A stretch of DNA of 49,123 nucleotides from NCBI RefSeq assembly GCF_002875705.1, contig NZ_MCZZ01000135.1, positions 1 to 49,123 on the forward strand. The letters run 5' to 3'. Positions 41,771 through 49,123 of this stretch are shown here, piece by piece. The position numbers and the translations under genes were made by a program. This stretch comes from Vibrio sp. 10N.261.45.E2. Its GTDB lineage: Bacteria; Pseudomonadota; Gammaproteobacteria; Enterobacterales; Vibrionaceae. Numbering within the stretch: position 1 is the first letter of the stretch; each line of letters starts with the position of its first letter. Below the pieces are notes generated by a model. The model did not search any database and had not been told where the DNA came from. It saw only the letters and a program-made list of their open reading frames with translations.

Positions 41771-42763
41771 TTAGAACTTGTAGTCGATACCAACGCTCGC
41801 GAGTACCTGTTCAGAGTTATAGAAATCGATATTGGAATCTATGCTTCTCAAACCGAGTAAAGTAATAAACGACCAATCTTCATATCCCATCAAGCCGCCA
41901 AACTCGTATGCTAAAAAGGCACCGTACTCGTTTTCGTCACGCGTTTTTCCATAGATTGGATTAGCTTCATCGAACTGACGATCATTGGCATCCAGCGTGA
42001 CAACAAAACCGTGACGACCAATCCGCTTCGCATAATTTAATTCAATACCGTAACTATCAAAACTGAGCGAGCCACCTTCCGCATCCGAGTTGAAATACAC
42101 CATAGATGGAACAAACACACCGGCTTGATTAGGCAAGATGAAGGGATACCCTACTTTGGCGTATACATAGCTTCGCTCCCTATCAAGCAGAGCGATGTCC
42201 TCAACAGATAAATTTAATGAACTTTGAGTCCCAGACAACTCATCATCAACGTCAGATTCACCAATCGCGAAGTCCGTTCTAAAGCCAGTGCCTGCAATAT
42301 TCGTCAATTGCAAACGACCAACATTACCTTTTACATCGGTTTCGTTTCGATTAACGCCGACCGCATAGGGATCAGACCAAGCCTTACCTGAGATAAGCGT
42401 TGGTAGCACAGAGAAATCCAATATGGTGCCACCAGAAAATTGATGTCTATATCCGATTTCAAACGCTATGGTACCGGTTGCAATATCTTCTCGTGTTGTA
42501 CCCGCATACACTTGGTGAGTCAGCGATTCGCCAAAAGTATATTTAACTGTACCCAAAAAGCCGAGTAGCCCTTGGTTTTCGCTATTTCCTTCCTTGGTGT
42601 TGGTTGCTTGAATTGAATCTTGTTCAGTGCTCAAGTTACTACTATCAGAGTAAAAACCAGCCAAAACACTGAAGTTACCGCTGAAACCTTCACTTGGAGC
42701 AAGGCCACTGTATGCTGGCATTGAAGCCAACGCCGAAAAGACAACTGGTAAAACAAACCTCAT
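41771..42763 (-). CDS. Predicted outer-membrane beta-barrel protein (possibly DUF2860)
   Basis: About 330 residues. I chose the ATG at 42763, which starts the signal peptide MRFVLPVVFSALASMPAYS. In-frame starts at 42775 (ATG) and 42790 (GTG) would add up to 9 residues. The mature protein is rich in alternating strands and Gly/Tyr and ends VLASVGIDYKF, a barrel-assembly signal. Its style and length resemble the DUF2860 outer-membrane family of vibrios, but I am not certain. No partner gene is adjacent. Confidence 0.78.
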   Translation of the reverse strand: MRFVLPVVFSALASMPAYSGLAPSEGFSGNFSVLAGFYSDSSNLSTEQDSIQATNTKEGNSENQGLLGFLGTVKYTFGESLTHQVYAGTTREDIATGTIAFEIGYRHQFSGGTILDFSVLPTLISGKAWSDPYAVGVNRNETDVKGNVGRLQLTNIAGTGFRTDFAIGESDVDDELSGTQSSLNLSVEDIALLDRERSYVYAKVGYPFILPNQAGVFVPSMVYFNSDAEGGSLSFDSYGIELNYAKRIGRHGFVVTLDANDRQFDEANPIYGKTRDENEYGAFLAYEFGGLMGYEDWSFITLLGLRSIDSNIDFYNSEQVLASVGIDYKF

Positions 42764-42967
42764 GTTCACATCCATTTTTTGAATGATCACCAGATAACTA
42801 TATGCATAAAAATGGAATTATAACAGACGCTCAACAATGGAAATTTATTCGATTGGAGCATTAGATATTGCTCACCATCGACTCAAAGGCGCAACAAATT
42901 GATCTATCACGATTGAGCTTTCGTAAAACCTCTCGAAAATAACGGACAAAACTCAAAGGAAGACAAT

Positions 42968-43465
42968 ATGTTTAATAGATTAATTAAAACCATGTCAGTG
43001 CTAGCTGCAACGCTTCTTTTTACGGCTTTTGCTCACGCCGGCCACCATGGTATGAAGAAAGACATCGTCGACGTTGCAGCTGAAAACGGTTCTTTCAACA
43101 CCTTAGTGGCGGCAGTCAAAGCAGCGGGCTTAGTTGAGACACTGAAAGGTGATGGCCCCTTCACTGTGTTTGCGCCGACTGACCAAGCGTTCGCTGCTCT
43201 GCCAGAAGGCACGGTTGACATGCTGTTGAAACCAGAAAACAAAGATAAACTCATCGCAGTGCTCACCTATCATGTCGTACCAGGAAAAATAATGGCAGCT
43301 GACGTGATGAACCTCGATAGTGCCGTAACGGTACAAGGTGAAGCGGTAATGATAGGAACAGACGACGGTAAAGTCATGATTAATCAGGCTCAGGTGGTGA
43401 TCCCCGATGTTGAAGCGAGCAATGGTGTCATCCATGTGATCGATACAGTGTTGCTACCTAAATAA
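42968..43465 (+). CDS. Secreted fasciclin-domain protein
   Basis: 165 residues. A signal peptide (about 1-24, [10 protein letters not shown]) is followed by a single complete FAS1 domain: [40 protein letters not shown] (H1 box), LTYHVVPG and [14 protein letters not shown] (H2 box). FAS1 domains mediate adhesion or protein contacts. It is monocistronic, with AAAGGAAG before the ATG and a terminator 30 nt after the stop. Confidence 0.94.
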   Translation: MFNRLIKTMSVLAATLLFTAFAHAGHHGMKKDIVDVAAENGSFNTLVAAVKAAGLVETLKGDGPFTVFAPTDQAFAALPEGTVDMLLKPENKDKLIAVLTYHVVPGKIMAADVMNLDSAVTVQGEAVMIGTDDGKVMINQAQVVIPDVEASNGVIHVIDTVLLPK

Positions 43466-43495
43466 CAAATTCAGTTACATTGCTAGCAACAAAGA

Positions 43496-43521
43496 GGGTG
43501 TGACCACTTCACACCCTTTTT
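43496..43521 (+). terminator. Terminator of fasciclin gene
   Basis: GGGTGTGA (43496-43503) pairs with TCACACCC (43509-43516), followed by T5. Confidence 0.9.
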
Positions 43522-43589
43522 GCGTTTAAAGATATCAAACTAATATCAGTGTCACCTACCTACACACTTGATATAGGCAATAACCCGAA

Positions 43590-44063
43590 TTACATAAACA
43601 AGCGACCAAATATCAGAAATGCCGCCATCGATACTACCTTCGTGAAGACCACAACCCAGATACAATCACCAATACTAGAATGCGTTGCTTTCCCAAGTAG
43701 AAACACAAATAGAATCAGCCCTAGCATCCAACCTACTGTAGGAATCAATGACACCAAAGCAACGATTACAGCAATAGTAAGAAGGGATTTAAAATCAGCA
43801 ACCACGAAAGACATTTTAGAGGCGATGTACATACAACATGCAGTTATTAATGCGTCCATCACAAACGCTAGAGCTTCAATTCCCACTTTAATTCCTTCAC
43901 TGATATTAATTGAAGTGAATATTATCTCTAAAGTGATGTACTTTCTTGAAGAAGAGAGCAAAAAGCCGGTGAAAACTGTAACAAAAATGAGATTACCGTT
44001 CCCCTTAACGGACAGGTTTATTTGTTGGAATCTTCTAGGCCTTTGACCAGTGCCCCCGAGCAA
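43590..44063 (-). CDS. Membrane protein, unknown function
   Basis: Up to 157 residues. The part from about residue 20 has four hydrophobic segments (NLIFVTVFTGFLL, VMDALITACCMYIA, SLLTIAVIVALVSLIPTVGWMLGLILFVFLL, CIWVVVFTKVVSMAAFLIFG). The only canonical-type start is TTG at 44063, which overlaps the upstream gene by 46 nt. A closer AAGGGGA site near 44010 is not followed by an ATG/GTG/TTG, so the start is uncertain. A long plus-strand frame covers the same DNA but is not protein-like. Confidence 0.62.
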   Translation of the reverse strand: MLGGTGQRPRRFQQINLSVKGNGNLIFVTVFTGFLLSSSRKYITLEIIFTSINISEGIKVGIEALAFVMDALITACCMYIASKMSFVVADFKSLLTIAVIVALVSLIPTVGWMLGLILFVFLLGKATHSSIGDCIWVVVFTKVVSMAAFLIFGRLFM

Positions 44064-44275
44064 GTCTGGTTTGCTTTTTGATAGGCATCAAAGCCATCTT
44101 CGCGTTTACCTCCGAACAAACAAAGAAACGAGTTGATGACGAATGAAAAGAATGAGATGACAACAACAAAGAGAGGAAACAGCCCAGAGACTCCAGCATC
44201 CAACGCTAGAACCCCAACAGCGAACGACAATATCGACACTAATGTATACAGTTTAGATCTACTCACATGACTCAT
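44018..44275 (-). CDS. Small membrane protein, unknown function
   Basis: 85 residues from the ATG at 44275, with GGAG 8 nt upstream. Two hydrophobic helices (LYTLVSILSFAVGVLALDAG; LFPLFVVVISFFSFVINSFLCLF) precede a hydrophilic tail (QKANQTCSGALVKGLEDSNK). It overlaps or directly precedes another membrane protein gene, so the two are probably a small operon. I do not recognise a family. Confidence 0.65.
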   Translation of the reverse strand: MSHVSRSKLYTLVSILSFAVGVLALDAGVSGLFPLFVVVISFFSFVINSFLCLFGGKREDGFDAYQKANQTCSGALVKGLEDSNK

Positions 44276-44435
44276 GAACAACACTCCTTGTATTCACCCA
44301 ATATTTAGATTAGACAAATTATTTTGCACACAATTTGAACTCATCGACAATATCAATAGATCAGCAAAAGTTATCCTTAAAAAGGTTCATTAATATTTCA
44401 AAGTTGGTTTCTGAATCCCTACGAGCCTTAGCCAC

Positions 44436-44903
44436 TTATTCGACGACCCTTTCCATCTCGTAATTAGTCAGCGTTACACCACGCATCTCAACTTGCTGCT
44501 CATTTACTACTTTAAAACCCATACGTTCATAGAAAGGCCTTGCCGTAATACTCACTTCTGAGAAATATCTCGATACACCACGAACACGACCCACGGCGAA
44601 AACATGCTCCATCAAAGCTCGACCGACACCTTGCCCTTGATACTCGTGGTGGCAGAAAAAGTGGTCTACCAAGCCGCTCGGTTGCAGGTCAGTATACCCA
44701 ACAACCTGGCCATCGAGTTCTGCAACAAATGGCTGCAACCCATCCATGCGCTTCTGCCATAGAGAAAAGTCAAAACCACTTGGTGCCCAAGCCTCGACTT
44801 GCTCTTGGGTATAATCTCGAACATTTATGTTACGCACAGTATGAAAGAAAATCTCCCATAAAGCTTTGGCATCACTGACTTGGTAGTTGCGAATTCTAAC
44901 CAC
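44436..44903 (-). CDS. GNAT N-acetyltransferase, YafP-like
   Basis: 155 residues. The acetyl-CoA-binding HHEYQGQGVGRALMEHVF and SITARPFYERMGFKVVNEQQVEMRG segments closely resemble E. coli YafP, as does the YTQEQVEAWAP stretch. The start is GTG at 44903 with AGGAA upstream. The physiological substrate is not evident. Confidence 0.88.
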   Translation of the reverse strand: MVRIRNYQVSDAKALWEIFFHTVRNINVRDYTQEQVEAWAPSGFDFSLWQKRMDGLQPFVAELDGQVVGYTDLQPSGLVDHFFCHHEYQGQGVGRALMEHVFAVGRVRGVSRYFSEVSITARPFYERMGFKVVNEQQVEMRGVTLTNYEMERVVE

Positions 44904-44984
44904 GACCAGTTCCTATTTTGTTTTGTTCTGCTTTAAAGAGTACGAAGGTTGAGAGCTTTAGAACATCTCATCTTCGGCGATACA

Positions 44985-45299
44985 TCAACGATAAAACACC
45001 GCTAACCAGATCGTAACAGCGTCTTTGTCGGTGCCGAGCACCTTGTGCTTCTCTCGTGCCGCGATATTAATGTAATCCCCTTTTGACAAGGTAACGACAC
45101 GACCATCTTCGAACTCTATTATGCCTTGTCCTTCGAGCACGATTACCCATTCATTCTCTTCTTGGTCATACCAACGATCTTCAGGAGAACTGTGTCCATG
45201 AGACAGGATTCTCTCGATCCGAATATTGTCGTTGGCAATCAGGTCATTGAATATTTCATTGGGTATTGGTGAAGGAACATCATTGTAAATGTTTGACAT
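44985..45299 (-). CDS. Cupin-domain protein
   Basis: 104 residues, a single small cupin barrel. Motif 1 is approximate (WYDQEENEWVIVLEGQGIIEFEDG), lacking the usual His pair but retaining Glu and Gly. Motif 2 is DYINIAAREKHKV. GGAGAG precedes the ATG. It may be a metal-dependent enzyme or a sugar/ligand-binding protein; the function is unknown. Confidence 0.85.
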   Translation of the reverse strand: MSNIYNDVPSPIPNEIFNDLIANDNIRIERILSHGHSSPEDRWYDQEENEWVIVLEGQGIIEFEDGRVVTLSKGDYINIAAREKHKVLGTDKDAVTIWLAVFYR

Positions 45300-45404
45300 T
45301 AAGCTCTCCTCGTTAGTATTAGAAGAATTAACAACCTCAGCCTTAGCTTCCCTGTAAACCGCTTCTGTGTAAATCGTAGCTCTATAAACCGTTGCTCTAA
45401 TAAC

Positions 45405-45908
45405 CTAAGCAGCGGCACTCTTTTTGAAGTAAAAACGGTAATAGCCCACCAAGTTACTGCAGATAAACAGCGCCTCCATAACAACCGCTGTTGGCGAACC
45501 AACTAAATAATTGTGAACCAACCAAAAGCTGGTTCCGATGATCATCAATTCTCTTAATCGACGGTCATCTTTATTGAAGGCTGCAAAGGTCTGAAGTACG
45601 GAGGCAAAGCAACTCAATATGCTGGTCAGCCCTGAGTAAGTCATTGCGGTTGCAACCACCGACATCGAGCAGAACAAATATTTAAACTTAGACGAGGTAG
45701 AAAAGACGCTCGTCAAATAACGAATCGTGGCAATCGTCATTAAGCTCGCAGCTGTCCATTGTTCGAGCAAGATAAAGTGACTCGAAATAAGAACACCAGC
45801 AAAGAACAGACAAGTGACGATTTTCTTCCGTTCCTTAAATTGGAATGACAGAAGATCAAAACAAATAGCAATCGCGACTAATATTTGAGAAAGATAAAAG
45901 GCTGACAC
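45405..45908 (-). CDS. YgjV-family inner-membrane protein
   Basis: 167 residues with about five or six membrane helices and the family-type segments (SQILVAIAICFDLLSFQFKERKKI, FWLVHNYLVGSPTAVVMEALFICSNLVGYYRF). The start is GTG at 45908 with AAGGAA upstream. The 105 nt to the cupin gene contain imperfect CTCTATAAACCG-type repeats and no gene. The function of the family is unknown. Confidence 0.85.
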   Translation of the reverse strand: MSAFYLSQILVAIAICFDLLSFQFKERKKIVTCLFFAGVLISSHFILLEQWTAASLMTIATIRYLTSVFSTSSKFKYLFCSMSVVATAMTYSGLTSILSCFASVLQTFAAFNKDDRRLRELMIIGTSFWLVHNYLVGSPTAVVMEALFICSNLVGYYRFYFKKSAAA

Positions 45909-46010
45909 GGTGATTCCTTCGATAATAACATGACGCCCTAGCCGCCTCTTTTAACTGTGAACAATCGAAGAGAACGTACTAGGCGGTTACAACAAGCCAG
46001 AGCAAACTGC

Positions 46011-46064
46011 GATCTAAAGCTTATATAGAGCTCTAAAGCTTCTATGAGATCTAAAGCTTCAACA
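46011..46064. repeat. 18-bp imperfect tandem repeat at the end of the PhzF-like gene
   Basis: Three copies of an 18-nt unit containing CTAAAGCTT, at 46011-46028, 46029-46046 and 46047-46064. The last copy includes the final codons and stop of the PhzF-like gene, so the other two look like duplicated gene ends. Confidence 0.8.
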
Positions 46065-46851
46065 CACCACTAGTCACTGTGGTAGCAGAGCCAATTAACT
46101 TTATTCGCCCATTAGCTAATAGCCCTGTTGAAATATAACCACCACGACGAGACGCCTGATAGGCACTGAAACTGTTTTTATTTAATTTATCAGCCCAGTG
46201 CTGCGTTAATGCACAGTGTGCTGAACCAGTTACAGGATCTTCGTTCACCCCAACCCATGGCGCAAAGTAGCGAGACACAAAATCGAGCTTAGTATTTGAT
46301 GCAAGCGCAGTCACCACAACACCCCGCCCAGGTATGCCTTTTAAAGCATCAAAGTTCGGGGAAAGCGCCAATAGCACCTGCTCGTCAGAAACTTCAATTA
46401 ACTGCTTAGAGTCAAACTCTCTGAATGAAACCACGTGGTGCGGAGCAAGACCAAGGTGCTCAAGTAACATGATGTTGGGTTCAGAAAGCGACGATAACTG
46501 AGTGCTGGGGAAATCAAGCTCGATAGACGATTCACAAACTGCGGCAGATAGCTCCCCAGATAAGGTGTTAAATACGACCCTATCTCCCGTGTTTAGCAAC
46601 CCTTTCTCTTTCATGACATGAACCGTTGCCAACGTGCCATGCCCACACAGCTTCACTTCTACCTGGGGAGTGAACCATTTAAGCGTCATGGTGTTAAGCG
46701 AAAGAAAAGCCGTTTCGGATACCGCCATCTCTTCAGCGATTGAAAACATTAATGATTCATCCAATGGCTCTTGAGAGATACAGACCCCGGCAGGGTTACC
46801 TTTAAATGCTTGAGTTGTAAACGAATCTACTTGATATATCTCTAAATCCAC
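46051..46851 (-). CDS. PhzF-family isomerase/epimerase
   Basis: About 266 residues. The PhzF signature at the N-terminus (IYQVDSFTTQAFKGNPAGVCI) includes the catalytic-site Glu further on (AVSETAFL), and the CGHGTLAT and GVNEDPVTGSAHCAL blocks are clear. The chosen start is GTG at 46851, where GGAG lies 5 nt upstream and the length fits the family; a GTG at 46869 would add six residues. PhzF-like enzymes isomerise small metabolites. The substrate is unknown, and no phenazine genes are present. Confidence 0.9.
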   Translation of the reverse strand: MDLEIYQVDSFTTQAFKGNPAGVCISQEPLDESLMFSIAEEMAVSETAFLSLNTMTLKWFTPQVEVKLCGHGTLATVHVMKEKGLLNTGDRVVFNTLSGELSAAVCESSIELDFPSTQLSSLSEPNIMLLEHLGLAPHHVVSFREFDSKQLIEVSDEQVLLALSPNFDALKGIPGRGVVVTALASNTKLDFVSRYFAPWVGVNEDPVTGSAHCALTQHWADKLNKNSFSAYQASRRGGYISTGLLANGRIKLIGSATTVTSGVLKL

Positions 46852-46869
46852 AATGGCTCCTAAATTCAC

Positions 46870-47432
46870 AGCGTTCCCCTAATCGATAATCATGGCTAGT
46901 TGGGACATGACCCAGATATTGATAACCGAGTGTTGCTGACCACAATAAGCACAAATACCTTGTGCTACAAGTATTTAACGACAACATCGTTAATACTTAT
47001 TCAAGAAATAGAAAATAAGAAACAAAGCGTTATGGAAGCCCCTTCAGAATGAGAAGAGCATCAAGTACATGAGTGGAGCTGGAGCACCTACAAAGAATAA
47101 TGATATTCGGTGCGTTCAAAGCTCCGAAAAGATCAACCACCAACCAAATTTAATGCTTAATAATTGCATAATAACTTGCAAATATGCATATTTTAATGAA
47201 TATTAACTCAAACAAACCATTTGCTGACAAGTCAAAAATATGCACTCATGTTGAATACTTTATGAAGGAAAAAGCCAGAGGTCACTCGGTCGAATTTCTG
47301 ACTCAACAAGTAAAATAAGAAGGCATTTGCACGAAATGCATTAAGTTGAAGTTAAATTAAGTGCTTAAATTTGAATCATATCGCAGATTTTGGGCTACGA
47401 TTTAGATATCACGTACGAGAGGGAATCCGTCA
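46870..47432. other. Gap between PhzF-like and NspS-like genes
   Basis: 563 nt, AT-rich. Apart from a weak 40-codon ORF at 47196-47318 I see no gene. Sequence before 47433 contains GAGAGGGAA, the ribosome-binding site of the NspS-like gene. A minus-strand frame at 46802-46987 is not protein-like. Confidence 0.5.
47196..47318 (+). CDS. Possible small ORF (40 aa)
   Basis: ATG to TAA. The translation begins MNINSNKPFADKSKICTHVE and ends EFLTQQVK. It is hydrophilic and protein-like, with no strong ribosome-binding site. Only weakly supported. Confidence 0.22.
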   Translation: MNINSNKPFADKSKICTHVEYFMKEKARGHSVEFLTQQVK

Positions 47433-48464
47433 GTGAAAGCGTTTTGTGTATCAATTCTCACGTCTACATCCATTTTTGCTAGCCCATTATTCGGCCAGCA
47501 AAATGACATTTATCTCTACAACTGGGATGAATTTTTATCTGACGATGTCGTTACTCAGTTACGTGACACCTACGGTATCTCGCTAAAACAACAGTTCTTC
47601 TCTGATGAGTCAATAAGAGATGAGGTTCTATTAAGTGAACGTCGAGGCGCTTTTGAGTTGGTCATTGTCGAAAGTGTAAAGCTTAAGGCATTAGCGAAAC
47701 AAAACCTGTTCCATAATCTGAGTGATTTACAACAATCCATTGAAAGCAATTTTGACCCCAGATGGGCGGATGGGTGTGGCGAATATGGCATTCCTTACGC
47801 TTGGGGCACATCAGGTATTTTGTATCGTAGTGACAAAGTTTCTGCCCCAGAATCTTGGATGGCCATTCTTGAACCCAACACCAAAGTCAGTGGCCGTATA
47901 AGTATGTACTATGACCCCACAGATCTTGTAAGCACTGCATTATTAGCCAATCAATTTGCCCCATTTACCAATAATGAACAAGAACTCCGTGTCGCGTATC
48001 AAACTCTACAGCAGCAAAAACCACATCTTGAAAGCAATGAGTATGTCGTCGACCATATCCACCAGCTTGAGCGTCTAGCTAATATCGACCTAGCCTACGG
48101 ATATTCGGGCGACAGCTATGTACTTAACGATGCCGAGCCTGGAGCATCTTGGGCCTACACCGTGCCTCAAGAAGGCACGACTTTATGGTTAGAGTGTATG
48201 GCCGCAATTAACAACGGAGAGCTTTCTCCACAGGCAACCACGATCCTCTCCTTTTTATCGCAACCTGAAATAGCCGCTCAAAACGCGATGGATTCATGGT
48301 TTGCAACGCCAAGTTCAAAAGCAAAAGCGCTCACCTCTCAGGAGTATCAAAACGATCCCGAACTGTTCCCAAGTAAAGAAGTCTTAGATCGCAGCTACCT
48401 TTATCAACAGTTAAGGCCAAGTAGCATCCAAATTCGAAATCGCATTGTCGACAGTTTGAGATAA
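47433..48464 (+). CDS. PotD/NspS-like periplasmic polyamine-binding protein
   Basis: 343 residues. A signal peptide (about 1-21, ending ASPLFG) is followed by a type-2 periplasmic binding protein of the spermidine/putrescine (PotD) group (IYLYNWDEFLSDDVV, GIPYAWGTSGILYRSDKV, LAYGYSGDSYVLNDA). No ABC transporter genes follow. Instead a membrane sensor gene starts 3 nt later, the arrangement of V. cholerae nspS-mbaA, in which NspS binds norspermidine/spermidine and controls a c-di-GMP enzyme. The start is GTG at 47433, after GAGAGGGAA. Confidence 0.85.
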   Translation: MKAFCVSILTSTSIFASPLFGQQNDIYLYNWDEFLSDDVVTQLRDTYGISLKQQFFSDESIRDEVLLSERRGAFELVIVESVKLKALAKQNLFHNLSDLQQSIESNFDPRWADGCGEYGIPYAWGTSGILYRSDKVSAPESWMAILEPNTKVSGRISMYYDPTDLVSTALLANQFAPFTNNEQELRVAYQTLQQQKPHLESNEYVVDHIHQLERLANIDLAYGYSGDSYVLNDAEPGASWAYTVPQEGTTLWLECMAAINNGELSPQATTILSFLSQPEIAAQNAMDSWFATPSSKAKALTSQEYQNDPELFPSKEVLDRSYLYQQLRPSSIQIRNRIVDSLR

Positions 48465-48467
48465 CTC

Positions 48468-48981
48468 ATGCCAGTATTGAAGAAGCTCTATTTCGTACTT
48501 TTACCAACGCTACTGCTTGTTTGTCTGATAGCGGGGATAGTGTCGTACAACTTCGCGTCAAACCATGCTAAACACATGTACTTAGATAAGGTGCAATCTG
48601 ATGTGAACACCGCTTTAGTCGCTGCAGAATACGAACAGCTCGGCTTATCCTTATTGGTCAAAGATATTGGCTCTTCATTGCAGTTCCTTCGCTACATTCA
48701 AAACCCTGGCGATTACACGACTTTATCGCTATTAGAAAAACGAGTGCTTAGAGTCTTAAGCCAGAACCACGCCAATCAATTCGGACAGCGTAATGTCTAT
48801 ATCATGGATCCTAAATTTGAATTAACACTGTCTACTCTCAGAGCCGATCCCTTCGAAGGATTAAAAATCCCTGACAAGATTTACGAAAGAGTTTTCGACA
48901 TATACACCTCATTAATCAGCAAGAATGAACTCTCATACGAAGGCTTCTCTTATGTATCGGTCAGTGGAGAGCTCAGATATG
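48468..48981 (+). pseudogene. N-terminal fragment of MbaA-like membrane sensor, cut by an IS
   Basis: About 171 codons remain: an N-terminal membrane helix (LYFVLLPTLLLVCLIAGIVSYNF) and part of a periplasmic sensor domain, ending in ELRY before IS sequence supplies the last codons and the TAG. An intact MbaA-like protein would continue with a second helix and GGDEF/EAL domains, none of which is present before the IS. Identity as MbaA-like rests on its position next to an NspS-like gene and on its topology. The rest may lie beyond the IS outside the window. Confidence 0.75.

Positions 48982-49123
<142 letters not shown>

Noticed and set aside
43549..44046. 165-codon plus-strand frame opposite the membrane protein gene
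   Set aside because: The composition is not protein-like (many Ile/Asn/Thr runs), while the minus frame shows coherent membrane helices. It is the antisense shadow of 43590-44063.
46802..46987. 61-codon minus-strand frame upstream of the PhzF-like gene
   Set aside because: It overlaps the PhzF start in another frame and the composition is random. The GTG with GGAG at 46851 explains the region.

Overview
The window reads as a chromosomal segment of a marine gammaproteobacterium, most likely Vibrio (splendidus-like). The grounds are protein style, moderate GC, typical Vibrio families (DUF2057, DUF2860-like porin, YgjV, YiaW/YiaV, an NspS-like polyamine sensor) and an MITE-like repeat of a kind I associate with vibrios. 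The species is inferred. I saw no rRNA, tRNA, CRISPR array or phage.

Region 1 (1-31.6 kb) is the remarkable part. It contains two paralogous, co-linear six-gene modules, both on the minus strand: MoxR AAA+ ATPase, DUF58, DUF4381, VWA (BatA-like), VWA-TPR (BatB/C-like), BatD. Module A spans 1001-7664 and module B spans 20475-26932. Each is preceded by a HEAT/TPR protein and by a sulfatase. In module A the HEAT/TPR domain is fused to an octaheme cytochrome c (7812-10172). In module B it is a heme-less exported protein (26994-28040), with an unrecognised exported protein and a radical-SAM anaerobic sulfatase-maturating enzyme (anSME) upstream. There are three periplasmic sulfatases (10380-11927 -, 12274-13836 +, 30029-31609 -). 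All carry the Cys-type formylglycine motif CTAGR, and a single anSME could serve all three. Between the modules lie a di-heme cytochrome c peroxidase overlapping a hybrid histidine kinase, a small membrane protein that looks like a detached sensor domain, an MITE-like repeat, a DUF2057 protein, a small unannotated ORF and a Crp/Fnr regulator. I infer a sulfatase expression and maturation locus in which the MoxR/VWA/Bat machinery may assist folding or metal loading of exported sulfatases or of the cytochrome. This parallels the methanol dehydrogenase Mxa accessory genes (MoxR, DUF58, VWA), which are linked to calcium insertion.

Region 2 (31.8-41 kb) carries two short-chain dehydrogenases, a LuxR/NarL-type regulator, yiaW-yiaV (DUF3302 plus HlyD-type membrane fusion protein), a FadL-type outer-membrane transporter, a LysR regulator divergent from a predicted outer-membrane protein, a YiaD-like OmpA lipoprotein and a small membrane protein. 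A 17-nt palindromic motif occurs upstream of the anSME, upstream of sulfatase 3 and, reversed, upstream of the FadL gene. It may tie regions 1 and 2 into one regulon.

Region 3 (41-47 kb) is an ordinary set of single genes: two GNAT acetyltransferases, an outer-membrane protein, a fasciclin-domain protein, two small membrane proteins, a cupin, a YgjV-like protein and a PhzF-like protein.

Region 4 (47.4-49.1 kb) holds an NspS-like periplasmic polyamine-binding protein followed by the N-terminal part of a membrane sensor (MbaA-like by context). The sensor reading frame stops exactly where an IS3-family element begins. The IS runs off the right edge.
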